Assembly: GCA_019155205.2 (NCBI GenBank)
Contig: JAHNZQ020000277.1
Location: forward strand, 905,821 to 969,820
Direction: 5' to 3'
Source of the DNA: Gracilaria vermiculophylla
Lineage: Eukaryota > Rhodophyta > Florideophyceae > Gracilariales > Gracilariaceae
DNA length: 64,000 nt
A program made the position numbers and the translations under genes. Positions 52,593 to 62,422 of this stretch are shown in pieces. The notes beneath the pieces are model-generated. The model did not search any database. It was not told the DNA's origin and worked only from the letters and a program-made list of their open reading frames with translations. Every line of letters begins with the position of its first letter. Within the stretch, counting starts at the first letter, position 1.

Positions 52593-54254
52593 ATGAACAA
52601 CCAACAAGCCTCATTGCTCGCCGCACTGTGCGTATTGTATACATGCGCACTGATGCCAAACGTCCAAGGCGCCAACACTCCATGGCACTTGCAGCGCATC
52701 ACGCAGCGCGGCGCCCTCTCTCGACAGCAAATTCAAAGCGGCGCACCCGCTTTCAACCTGTCGGCCATCCCGCAAAATCCCGTAAACGTCTACGTGCTAG
52801 ACAGCGGCATCTCGGCCACGCACGCCGAGTTTGCCGGCGGCCGAGCCGTGCTGGGTCCCAACATCCGCGACCCGCGGAAAAACTCCACGGATTGCAACGG
52901 CCACGGCACGCATGTGGCCGCGCTGGCGGTGGGATCGCATAGCGGTGTGGCATCGAAGGCGAGGGCCATCTCGGTCAAGGTGCTCGATTGCGACGGCAGG
53001 GGCTCGTGCGCCGACATTCTCAGCGGCATGGAGTGGGTCGCCAAGGACAGCCTGAGGCGGCGCCGGCGGGGCGAGCGCTCGGTGCTGGTCATGTCGGTCG
53101 GATCGACTAGTGGCGCGTGCGCTGCCACCCTCGAGGCGGCGCGAAGATTGTGGCGGTCTGGGGTGGTGGTGGCGGCCGCCGCTGGGAACCGAAACGCGGA
53201 CGCCTGCGAGTTGTTCCCGGCGAAAAGCGTGCACACCATCACGGTCGGCGCAGTGGACATTGAGGATCGGTCCTACGCGAAGAACAACTTGGGGGCTTGT
53301 GTGGACATCTTCGCACCTGGGGTGGACATCGTATCGGCCGGCAGTCTTGTCTCCAACACGGAAATGGAGATGAAGTCCGGAACCAGCATGGCAACTCCGT
53401 TGGTGGGCGGAGCGGCCGCGCTTATTCTTGGCGCCCGCGGGAAAATGTCTGCCGATGAGGTGAAGGAAATTCTGATCTCATCGAGCACAAAGAACAAGGT
53501 GCTAGAAAGAGACGGGAAGACAATGATGAGTGCGGCGAAGAACCGTCTGCTGTACGCACCATGGGCTCGGTTGTTTGCCGACATCAAAATGAACGGAAAG
53601 GTGAGAGCAAATGGGGCACATAGCCAAGTTATACCGTCCAGCAATCACAGAACGGGCGGCAACTCAAGCTTAATGCTCATGTCCGTCTCCCTGACGCTGA
53701 CCCCAAGTGTGACGCCTGCCATGGCGTACTCTACGATACTGATCAAAAGATCTCTGGCACGGCAAACCGATGTGGCGGAGGACACGATTGTGGCGCGTCG
53801 TGATGAGGGCGCGACATTGTTGTCAAACGGTTCGGAACCAGACCGTGTACCGTTGGTGTTTTATATTCCGACGGACACAAAGCTGGCGAACAGCTCCGCT
53901 GCTCGAATCATGCAGACGGTGGCAAGCGGGTGGCTTAGAGCGTCCAGTCTCGAGAATGTCACCATAGCAGCCGGAGAGGGGGCAGTGAGACTGAACGTGA
54001 CACTGCCAGAGATCGCCGGTGAAGCCTCTAGTGGCGCCGAGGACAGAGCTTCTGATGGACAAGGGTCAAAGTCAAAGCTCATCACAAGAACACTGTTGGT
54101 GGTGGGTGTGTTTTCGGGCTTGGTGTTTGTGGCAGTGTCTGCGCACTTTGTGGCTCGGCGGCGAACGCCGTCGAGAAATTGGCCTGACCGTGAAGGAGAT
54201 GTCGGGCCGACAACGTCAGAAATGATGTGGAACAACCGCCGTGTGGATGTGTAA
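52593..54254 (+). CDS. Subtilisin-like serine protease (S8, proteinase K-like), C-terminal membrane anchor
   Basis: 553 residues, single exon. Residues 1-26 form a signal peptide ending near NVQG. The catalytic domain begins almost at once (TPWHLQRITQRG, the usual mature N-terminus of proteinase K-like enzymes). Triad: Asp70 in VYVLDSGIS, His104 in NGHGTHVA, Ser265 in SGTSMATPL; oxyanion Asn199 in AAGNRN. There is no visible I9 inhibitor/chaperone prodomain between signal and enzyme. After about residue 345 a Ser/Thr-rich region with N-glycosylation sites leads to a transmembrane helix about 500-523 (LLVVGVFSGLVFVAV) and a 30-residue basic tail, so the protease is probably tethered at the cell surface or in the secretory path. 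The frame extends upstream to 52308, but that part is unlike a prodomain and covers the TATA box. Confidence 0.93.
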   Translation: MNNQQASLLAALCVLYTCALMPNVQGANTPWHLQRITQRGALSRQQIQSGAPAFNLSAIPQNPVNVYVLDSGISATHAEFAGGRAVLGPNIRDPRKNSTDCNGHGTHVAALAVGSHSGVASKARAISVKVLDCDGRGSCADILSGMEWVAKDSLRRRRRGERSVLVMSVGSTSGACAATLEAARRLWRSGVVVAAAAGNRNADACELFPAKSVHTITVGAVDIEDRSYAKNNLGACVDIFAPGVDIVSAGSLVSNTEMEMKSGTSMATPLVGGAAALILGARGKMSADEVKEILISSSTKNKVLERDGKTMMSAAKNRLLYAPWARLFADIKMNGKVRANGAHSQVIPSSNHRTGGNSSLMLMSVSLTLTPSVTPAMAYSTILIKRSLARQTDVAEDTIVARRDEGATLLSNGSEPDRVPLVFYIPTDTKLANSSAARIMQTVASGWLRASSLENVTIAAGEGAVRLNVTLPEIAGEASSGAEDRASDGQGSKSKLITRTLLVVGVFSGLVFVAVSAHFVARRRTPSRNWPDREGDVGPTTSEMMWNNRRVDV

Positions 54255-54973
54255 TCTGCAATAGAGGTTGTATCCACGTGAGGCAAGAGGAAGAAAGTAA
54301 AAGATCTTCCTGGGCATTTCGGTCTTTTCAGTGAGAGGAGTTATTCCCTAGATGTAGATAGCAGGCGAAAATCAAAAGGGCCAGCGCCCTTCAGCGGTGG
54401 TGGGCATGAGATGGTCAAGGAGGTGTCAAGTTTTCGATAGCGTCGACGACAGTCGGTTGATTTCACCGCTGCAGTTCCGAAAAATGTTGGAAATCAGTCA
54501 AATCTGTTCCGGGTTCAGCGAGAGAAAATTACCAACACTGCAGCTTTGCGCGCTGTGCCATCGAGCGGGGACGTCAAGGGCCCCTTGCAGTTAGCGAAAC
54601 CGGAGCATCGTTAAATTGGCGAGCATTTTGCCAACGACGCAGGACAGCAGGTAGCGTACACCCTGCCGGCGGGTGGCTGTAGCCAGCATCCGTCTGCTCG
54701 GTAAACGCGTGGGAGGAAGGAAGTCGCCCGATGCCGCGAGAGATAGATGCCGGTCGTGGGGTGGAACGTGTCACGGCGCTCGTGCTCCCTAGATCGCCCA
54801 ACTCACCTCTGCCAGGTGGAGTACTTTATCTGCGTTGTTGGGCCAGGAGCAAAATGATCTGATTTAAATGTTCTGCACGGCTAAATTTGAAACAGAATCG
54901 ATCTCCAAAAAAAATAAGTAGTACTTTACCAATAGTTTTTTCGAGACTTCAAAAGAGTCTTTTTTGGTTTGTT
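54255..54973. other. Intergenic region after the subtilase
   Basis: No ORF or RNA gene that I can support. GC-neutral until about 54850, then AT-rich at the Tc1 border. Confidence 0.45.
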
Positions 54974-56241
54974 TACAGACTGTTTCAAAAACATACGACA
55001 TGCTGTGAAATCTCAAAAAACTACCAAATGTATACTGTACGCCTACAAAAATTGGTTTCAGAAAAACGTAGTCAAAAAACCGTTTCAAAAACATATGATC
55101 ATCAATAACAAATCTTTACTGCACGACGCTGAATAGTTTATTTTGCATCCTTTTTGCTGTATAACGCTAATGCAACGTTTTGGCATCGAATTGATGTACT
55201 TTTCTACAGTTGAAACTGTTATAGATTTCCAGCAATTCTTAATACAGTTTTTGAGTTCAAAAACTGTCTGAAAATGCCTTCCATGCGCATAAACCATCCT
55301 CGCCAGTAGTCCCCATACGTTTTTAATTGGGTTCAAATCTGGTGAGCGCGCCGGCCACTCTAAAACCGATACTTCGGACTCCTCTAGCCAATTTTTGATT
55401 AAAGATGAAGTGTGGACAGGCGCATTATCCTGTTCAAAAATGAAATTTTCTTCATGAAAACATAAACCAAACAGTAGCAAGTAATTGTATAGAACTTCTT
55501 GATGTTTTTCCGCATTCATGTTTGTTTCAATGAAGGCAATTTTCGTTAGACCTTTTTTAGAAATGCCTGCCTAAACCATTACAGAGCTTTCACCTAAATG
55601 CCTGGTATAAAACTCATGACGTTCCTTACGAAGATCGTTCCAATAAAACGTTTAGCAATCTGGTCCGTCTAAATTGAACTTTTTTTCATCAGTAAAAATA
55701 ATATTTTCTTTTTTTTTCCTGTAGGCTCTTACAGCACACCAGTCAGCCTTTTTCTGCTTGTGATGGTTTTGGAGAAAGAAATTGTTTTTCATTTTTTTAT
55801 ATTTAAATAAAGTTTTGCTGTTTATCTGCCTCCATATAGTTGATTTAGAAACATTGAGATTGAGATTAATTCCAATTCTTTTGCACGATACTTCTCCTTT
55901 GCACAACTCCCTTTTACTTCCTTTCTCATCTGCTGGGTTGAGCTTCTTTGGGCGTCCCGGAGATCGTTTTAAGCCATACAGAGTCGGGTTTTTGAGAAAA
56001 GTAGCAGTTGTGACCCTAGAACGCTTTAAGGTTTTAGCGATAGCACTGTTAGAATGTTTCTCGGTGTTTAACTTAACGATTTGAAGCTCTCCTTGCTTGG
56101 AAAGTGGCGGGTCTCGAGCCATTTTTACAAGAAAGAAGGCAGTGTACACATCTTTTTGAAACGATTCTACATAGACTATCTGCAAAATCTAGTCTACAGT
56201 ACATTCTTGGGACACTTTTGAGTGGCAATATGTTTTTGAAT
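54974..56241 (-). mobile_element. Tc1/mariner element E, best preserved, IR/DR ends
   Basis: TA-flanked. Left end: outer CAGACTGTTTCAAAAACATA (54976) and inner CGTTTCAAAAACATATGATC (55081). Right end, read inward on the minus strand: outer CAGTGCGATTCAAAAACATA (from about 56239) and inner CGTTTCAAAAAGATG (from about 56162). Two spaced transposase-binding-like repeats per end is the IR/DR layout known from Sleeping Beauty-type Tc1 elements. Length 1.27 kb. Confidence 0.85.
55085..56122 (-). pseudogene. Tc1 transposase (DD34E type), two stops, third catalytic residue Glu to Lys
   Basis: One uninterrupted frame of about 345 codons except for TAA after GPDC (about 55652) and TAG where VMVW is expected (about 55575). 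Domains: paired-type helix-turn-helix (LNTEKHSNSAIAKTLKRS), a GRPKKL hook, then the DDE core with first Asp in FTDEKKFNLDG, second in FEQDNAPVHTS and the third position in SPDLNPIKNVWG. Exactly 34 residues separate the second Asp from that third position, which is Glu in active relatives but Lys here. It is therefore dead on three counts, yet little else is eroded. The start at Met 56122 (MARDPPLSKQ) fits the family; the frame is open 21 codons further upstream. Confidence 0.9.
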
Positions 56242-56274
56242 CGCACTGGTACTACTGCGCTGCCGAAGTCTTGG

Positions 56275-57564
56275 TACAGTGCGTTTCAAAAGTATAGGAC
56301 AGTGCAAAAGCGCGCCAAAATATGGATTTTTGCCTACTGTAGCCACCCTAATTCGTTAAACCCTTCAAGAATGCGTTTCAAAAGTATAGGACATTTCGAA
56401 CTCGCGCGTGATTATTTCCACAACACGCTGTTTTCTTTCCTCAAAAATACATGAACTCTTCTACATTAAAAGCTTATAACACAATACTTCAATCAGTTAC
56501 ATAGATCTATACCTTTTGTTCCCATCTTTATATCATTTTCTTTAATATTTACCGTAATATAAACATAACGTTTTATTGATAGCCTAATAATGATCAGCTG
56601 CTACAATTTGCATAACGTTCTGCAAGAAAATTATTCTGGCAATGAATTTGGCACTAAAATAACCCATGAAAAGAACGATACGTTTACAGAAAATGAAGAA
56701 AATGGTAATGAAAAACGCTTTAAAATTCTTTCGGTTTATAAAACTGAACATCATTTTCATTAGGAGGCTGCAAATAAACAAAACATGCTGCCACATTGTG
56801 CAATGAACATTGAAAAAAAAGACAACTGCGAAAAGAATGTATTCTAAATTGAGTAAAACTCTGATTGTGATAACAACAGCGTCTTATGTATCTCTATCAT
56901 ACGCAAAAAAGATCAAAAACTTTTGAACAAATAAAAGTTCTATTAAAGCTTATATTATGCCCTGCACTGGACTTTAGATGAAAACAACTACATATAGAGC
57001 CTTTGCAGTAAGTATTATAGACTCAAAAAGGCTTCCAAATGCTTTCACACAACGTTTTATAACATTTTACATATCTAATCAGAAATGTAAACTGTTTTTT
57101 CAATAAGATAGCACCGCCTTTTAGTAGTCTTTAGCAAGGAAAGACGTTCTTTGCTTGCTATAAATTAATTCCATGCAGTTACTTACGCGTGAAGTCTATT
57201 TAAAAACTTTTGAAAATGATTAGGATGTACTTGTTAAAATGATGTATGGCCATTTTAGGCCATTCTGAACAGATTTTGAATAAAGCAGAAGTATTGGAAA
57301 TAGCGCGAAAACTATGAATATTTTAAATATGAAACGTTAGAGAAAACCGATGCAAAAGCGTTGGATTAGTATTATTTTGTACACAAAAGCGAAAACCATC
57401 TACTGAAGAAGGCAATATGAAGTTTGAAAGTGAAATGTTCTATGATTTTGAAACGGGTTTTCAACTTGAAGTTTTTTGAAAACTGATTTTGGTAGCACTA
57501 CAGTCCTAAAAACGATGATTTGCATCACAATGCCAGGTGTTCTATACTTTCGAAACAGACTTTA
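56275..57564. mobile_element. 1.29 kb non-coding element, copy 2, with IR/DR ends
   Basis: Left outer TACAGTGCGTTTCAAAAGTA at 56275 and inner ATGCGTTTCAAAAGTATAGG at about 56371, then body sequence matching copy 1. Right inner about 57434-57455 (TTCTATGATTTTGAAACGGG) and outer about 57540-57564 (TCTATACTTTCGAAACAGAC). AT-rich, no ORF of interest. It begins 34 bp after element E and the two share the GCGTTTCAAAA core, but the following bases differ (GTATAGGACA versus ACATATGA). Confidence 0.75.
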
Positions 57565-57840
57565 CTTTGGACCAAAACATTCCTTTCGTGTATAGATGAT
57601 CACATTTGATGACATGTCCACGATTTGGAATCGTAATTGCTACAGTCCGCGAAATCTGAATAAAGCCACCTTCTACTTTTACAATTGTTGCTGAACAACT
57701 TTTCTTTCCCTGAAGCACATTTTTTCATACGCAAAATCCTGACATTCACAACCTATTTATCAAGATAAAGTACACTACAAAAATTTCTGTGGCCCCCAGT
57801 AACCTAATCACGACAAAGGCCCGCATAATATAATTAAAGT

Positions 57841-58330
57841 CCAACTATGTTTTCACTTTCTCTTCCAAAGAAGTGCGCACTATACAGTAATTTAAATACC
57901 AGAATCGTTCCATCTCGGTCTTCCTCCCTTCTTCACAAACCAAATTCAGAAACAATGGAACGTTGTAAATCTCTTTCCGATAAAGAAAAAAATGGTTTTG
58001 GCCGCCAAAGCTCACTGTTGCTCGCAGCAAGAAACTTCTAACATCCTCTATCGCTCTCAAACTGTTGCACGGAACTTTTTGAAGAATCCGGAGAAGTAAA
58101 ACATGCGTTTCAAGGGATCTAACTACAGAATTTTGTCGCCGATAGCCAAAAAAGCTCTGCTTCGTGCATCATCATATTCAAATCAGTCTGCTAGAGAGCT
58201 TCCAAACTCTCTTTCATTACCAGTTTCTGTTTGATGAGTGCAACAGATTCTAAAAGAAGAACCGAATATGATACATAAGAATATAAGCTCCGAACCAATG
58301 ATGACGGAACGCCTTAAAAATGTAGTACAG
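57841..58330 (+). mobile_element. Tc1/mariner fossil F, N-terminal part
   Basis: From ATG 57956 the reading MERCKSLSDKEK continues after one frameshift as a worn helix-turn-helix (SNILYRSQTVARNFLKNPEK), then a second helical region to about 58320. This matches the DNA-binding half of Tc1 transposases. The catalytic half is missing and the next recognisable sequence belongs to the DUF7869 relic. Confidence 0.55.
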
Positions 58331-58582
58331 TAGATACCAAGGTGTTATGTCGGTGTGGCGTTATGGCGTGATATTTTTAAGGAGGGCTCGTATATTATTA
58401 ATTGTTCCACGTGGTGCCTACTTGGGTATGTTTCAAAACCAAGAGTACCTTATGTACTTTTTTGAACACGAAAGTTATGGCCAAAGTATCGAAATTTTAT
58501 CTAAAAGTTCCAAAAACGACTTATTTTGGACACGCTATAACGCTTCTACCACAGTTTACACTTTTAAATTTGAACAAATCAA

Positions 58583-60523
58583 TCAGGAGATATGGCCTTG
58601 ACCACATTCCAATCCCAATACATCATGGTCCAGAACGACGCCTACCCCTTCTGATCCATCTTCGAAGTACTTTTCTCGCAGAGTTGTGTTATGCATAAAG
58701 AACCTATCTAGAATATTGACCTTCAGATAGTTCTTTCTGTTGATTTCGTGAGCAGACGGCACTAGATCCAGAGAAGTAATAATCGATTTGAATCCACTGA
58801 GCTCCTTGTCCAACAACCACTCCTTTTGAATAACCTCTGCATTTAGTCCGCTCTTAACCAAATTAAAAGTATTCTAGTCCGTTGAAGTATACAAATCCTT
58901 TACGATAACCTTTCCCAAACATGATCGGTCAAACATAAAAATGTGTGGTGTTGAAAGCTTGAAACACGTTGGAATCGTAAAGAACTTGCTCGGATAGACC
59001 TTTCAATCCCTCCAATTGACATCTGGACATGGCACACAGCAGGTATTAGATGCACTATGTTCAATTAGTTTCATCATGCCTCTAGGTGTACGTACATCTG
59101 TTTTACGTAGTTTTCTCTTAACGTGCCCAAAAGAACCATCACAAACATTTTTTGTGTGTCCGGCCACTAAAAACAGTAGTTTTATAGAGTCGTCTAGACC
59201 AACAATAACTCGCCACGCCAAGTACCATAACATGTAGCGGTTCTTGTTTTGTCCTCTACAATTGTCCGCGTTTAGTTTTAAACACTTTGATGTTGCAGTT
59301 AATGGATTGTGCCTGAGGTTCTTAAGCACAGCATGGACCTTAGAGACCACTACATTGGCAGTTTTTTCATTAGGCCAATGGCCTTGGGTTAAGCCAAAAA
59401 TGTAGTTTGTAGACAAGTTGCTGCACGAGACACCGAATAAATCGAACTTCAGGCCTGTTATGAAGTGCAGCTGGCCTGTCTGTCTTTCGAGCCTAGGAAG
59501 TAACACTTTCTCGGCAAAATCGAATACTAGATGCCTTGTTTCGTTTGACTGTGACTGAACTGCTTCTTCCTGACAATTCCTGTACATATCATATTCTGAT
59601 CTGGTCTTCGCACGATGGTGTTCCAAGAACATTTGGCTACTTTGAAACCTGGCATCCAGCCGCCCGACGTTAGCAGTAGTATTCTTTAGCGTAGTACAGG
59701 TGTCGCAAAAGTCACTTCCCGTGGAAGCAATTCGCAAAGTTGGCAACAGCTGTTTCCAGTACCGAACAAATAGATTGTACGAGATAGGAGACCTCGGTGG
59801 ATTCAAGATTGGATGGATTGTTGTAAAACCAGACATTATCTCGGCCCATTTCTCTTCATATAGGCCGTGTATATCTATTTTCGTAATATCACTGCGCAAT
59901 AAACGAAGTGGATTCTCATCTCTAGGACCTCTGCCACGGGGGCATTCAAGACCATAGAGGGAAGGATAATCGTTAAGAAACGCAAAGATGATGGTTTTTT
60001 GTACTCCGTGCCTCCCTTTTCCTCCTTCGCTGTGTCGTGTTACGAAAAGGTATGGAACGTTTGCCTCAGCTATTTGACGACCGTGACGCTCAATTCATTT
60101 GGTCGAAAGTTGAAGAACAACCGCAAATGCAGGTGGACAAAAACGTTGACCTCTAATGTAGTAGCCAAACGTAGTCCTTCCCTTGCTTTCCGCTGTCAAA
60201 CGACGAAGCTTCCGACGGGGTATAGTAGTGCTGTTAGGTAGACTGTCATTCTGTACAACAGCTTTGGATACTGTTGCAAAAAGCATGCTGCGCATGAACC
60301 CAACACGATCCATCTCAGCAAACTTCCCAAACTCTAGACCCATAGCCCGTAGTCTAGTACTAGAACATGCAGGGTCGCAGTTGTATTGCATTATTTGAGA
60401 GCTGTAACGATTTAATACGGGATCTTCAGTAATTGATTGAGGGGGGGTGTTGCAGAAAGTCCGCATTGGAATTAGAGAGACCGAGCATACCCTCAAAAGC
60501 AGTGATGAGATCTTCATGATCAT
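58583..60523 (-). pseudogene. DUF7869-type transposase-like protein, broken
   Basis: The main frame runs from about 60523 to 59003 with a single in-frame TGA at 60095-60097. The N-terminal part contains RTTFGYYIRGQRFCPPAFAVVL, as in the Cys-aromatic opening of this family, and then YGLECPRGRGPRDENPLRLL. The core has DFCDTCTTLKN, HLVFDFAEKVLLPR, FGVSCSNLSTNYI, LNADNCRGQNKNRYMLWYLAW and AGHTKNVCDGSFGHVKRKLRK, with Asp residues placed as in a DDE-like nuclease. A further piece at 58861-58583 is probably the C-terminus after a frameshift. DUF7869 proteins are multi-copy genes in algae, oomycetes and animals and are thought to be transposon-derived. No terminal repeats were found here. Confidence 0.65.
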
Positions 60524-60954
60524 AGTCGTCGTCGTCAGACTATTCTATTGTCACTGTTGAAGGAAACGGAGCCATATTGGTTCCTAAATCAGCAATGACA
60601 AGCTGCTGAAAATCACTGTTCATTGCGAGTGACGGATATTCAGGAAAGTAAATAGGAACAGGTACCCTTGTCACCACAAGGGAAAGGGATAATGAGCTGG
60701 TGTTCTCTTCTCTTTCAAAAACAGAAATAATCGCAGTTATCTCGAGTATCGCTTCACTTTTAAAAATAGAACATAAAAATGATTGAACTTGATTTTTTCT
60801 TCTTTTTTTACCCGCTTTGGTGTATTTTAAATACAAATATGTCAAATGGCTTTGCCTGGCTTCGTAACGTTTTGAAATGGAATAAAATGAAAAATTGAAA
60901 AATGTACATAAGGTACTCTAGGTTTTGAAACCGTCCCGCTTTGGCCCGTCGGCG
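60524..60954. other. Flank of the DUF7869 relic
   Basis: A 101-codon minus-strand ORF (60540-60845) immediately upstream could be its first exon, but no motif proves this. AT-rich towards 60900. Confidence 0.3.
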
Positions 60955-61395
60955 GGGCAGTATTTTTTAGGGACGGTAGAATTTATATGTATTTTAGTTA
61001 ATGTATGCGCGTAATTACCACAGTGGTGAGACCTGCCGAGGCGGGCTCTCGGCTGGATACTTAATCTGCCGGTTGAGCTCCACCTCTGGGGAAGTAAAGA
61101 TAAGCATCCTGGAGTCTTCATCTACTTTTCCGGTTGGTGTCTCTCGTCGATCAACTCAGGTTTCTAAGCCGCCGATCCCGAGGTCGCATCATAGCAGCGC
61201 CTGTAGGAGCATTGTCCGCCCATTGAACCTTCCCCTCCGCTTCGTGTTTGCGGTTCCCCATTCAGAAATTTCCCGGCTCGCGACAGAGATTACCGGAGAC
61301 CACCTTCCGGAACACGGGCCTTTGGAGTCAACAAAAACACCTAACGGACATTGTGCGCTACTATCTCGAATGGAGAACTGACTGTACCACAAAAA
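60955..61395. repeat. 0.43 kb dispersed repeat, copy 2, inverted
   Basis: Reverse complement of 29128-29575 with roughly one change in five to six bases. Ends near GGGACGGTAGAATT (60970s) and GTACAGTCAG (61380s). It adjoins, and may have been inserted beside, the Tc1 fossil G transposase. The plus-strand peptide STQVSKPPIPRSHHSSACRS is shared with copy 1. Confidence 0.7.
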
Positions 61396-62020
61396 AGGAA
61401 AGGGAAATTTATTCTCGTCATAAAATGACGTATTCATTGGAACAGTGGAAAAAAAGTATTTTCTCTGATGAAAAGAAGTTTATCCTTGATGGTTCATATA
61501 GATTTGCTTACTTTTGGCATGACATGCGGAAGAAGGAAGTTGTTTTTTTTAAAATACAAAATGGTTAATATTCTATCATGTTATGGAGAGCATGTTTGTT
61601 CTATGTTCTAAACAATTCAGTTGTGTGCAAAGGAAAAATGGATTCTAAGAAGTACTGCGAAATATTACAGTAGGAAATGTTGCCCTTTGGAGCTCACACA
61701 TTCGGAGAATCGTCTAAGTTTTAACACGATGGTGCTTCTATACATCGGTCTGTCTACACTGCAGAGTGGTTAGAAGACCGCAACGTTGATTTGCTTTCAT
61801 AGTCGGCTAAGTCACCAGACCTCAGTATTATGGAGAACATTTGGGGGCTAGTAGCTCGCCGATTGTACGCCAATCAGCGCCAATTTAAGGACGTTAGAAC
61901 TTTTTTTAAAGTGAAGATGAATTGTTGGGACGATCTGACAAATGAATACTTCAAAAAGCTGTAAAAGTCCCTACAAGAGCGTTGTGTCAAAGTGGTGGAA
62001 AAAAGGGAGAAATGACAAAG
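61396..62020 (+). mobile_element. Tc1/mariner fossil G, catalytic half
   Basis: Plus-strand reading: SLEQWKKSIFSDEKKFILDG with the first Asp near 61466, HDGASIHRSVYTAEWLEDRNV with the second near 61726, and SPDLSIMENIWGLVARRLYANQ with the third-position Glu kept near 61836. Stops interrupt it near 61567, 61672 and 61800. It differs from fossils D and E and represents another subfamily. The DNA-binding half is absent, and its place is taken by the 0.43 kb repeat. Confidence 0.7.
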
Positions 62021-62371
62021 TATTGAGGTAAGTAAATGTGTTTCTTGTTTTGGATTTTAATTAGATTTCGTATTCTCTTTTATGTTTTCTATCGCTATAC
62101 GCAAAACGGAAAGAGTTTGGGTTTTACAAAGCGGCACAACAACAACTGTCGTTTACTTGAAGAAACAGACTGCGGTACAAAGCGTCTTTTTCTGCCACAG
62201 ATTGTGAGAATAAAAAAGAGGCTATTGGCGTTATTCAGGTATCGCGCACTGTATAAAAAATAAAGAGGATTCAATAAACATTGGCACCAAAATGCATATT
62301 AAATCTATATTTGAAGAGATCTTCAAATAAATCCCGTATTGTACCCTATCTGTTGACACGAGTCGATTCGT

Positions 62372-62390
62372 GGCGGCCCGGAATGCCGCC
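62372..62390. repeat. Small GC hairpin, 6-bp stem
   Basis: GGCGGC CCGGAAT GCCGCC, directly followed by a second hairpin. Confidence 0.5.
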
Positions 62391-62422
62391 AGCCGAATAA
62401 ATAGCCATCAATTTATTCGGCT
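62391..62422. repeat. Perfect 12-bp inverted repeat, 8-nt loop
   Basis: AGCCGAATAAAT (62391-62402) and ATTTATTCGGCT (62411-62422) around AGCCATCA. It abuts the GC hairpin. No CTRR follows within 12 bp, so a Helitron end is not supported. Confidence 0.65.

Noticed and set aside
62391..62422. Helitron 3' end
   Set aside because: The hairpin is not followed by CTRR at the required distance and no Rep/helicase coding is present.
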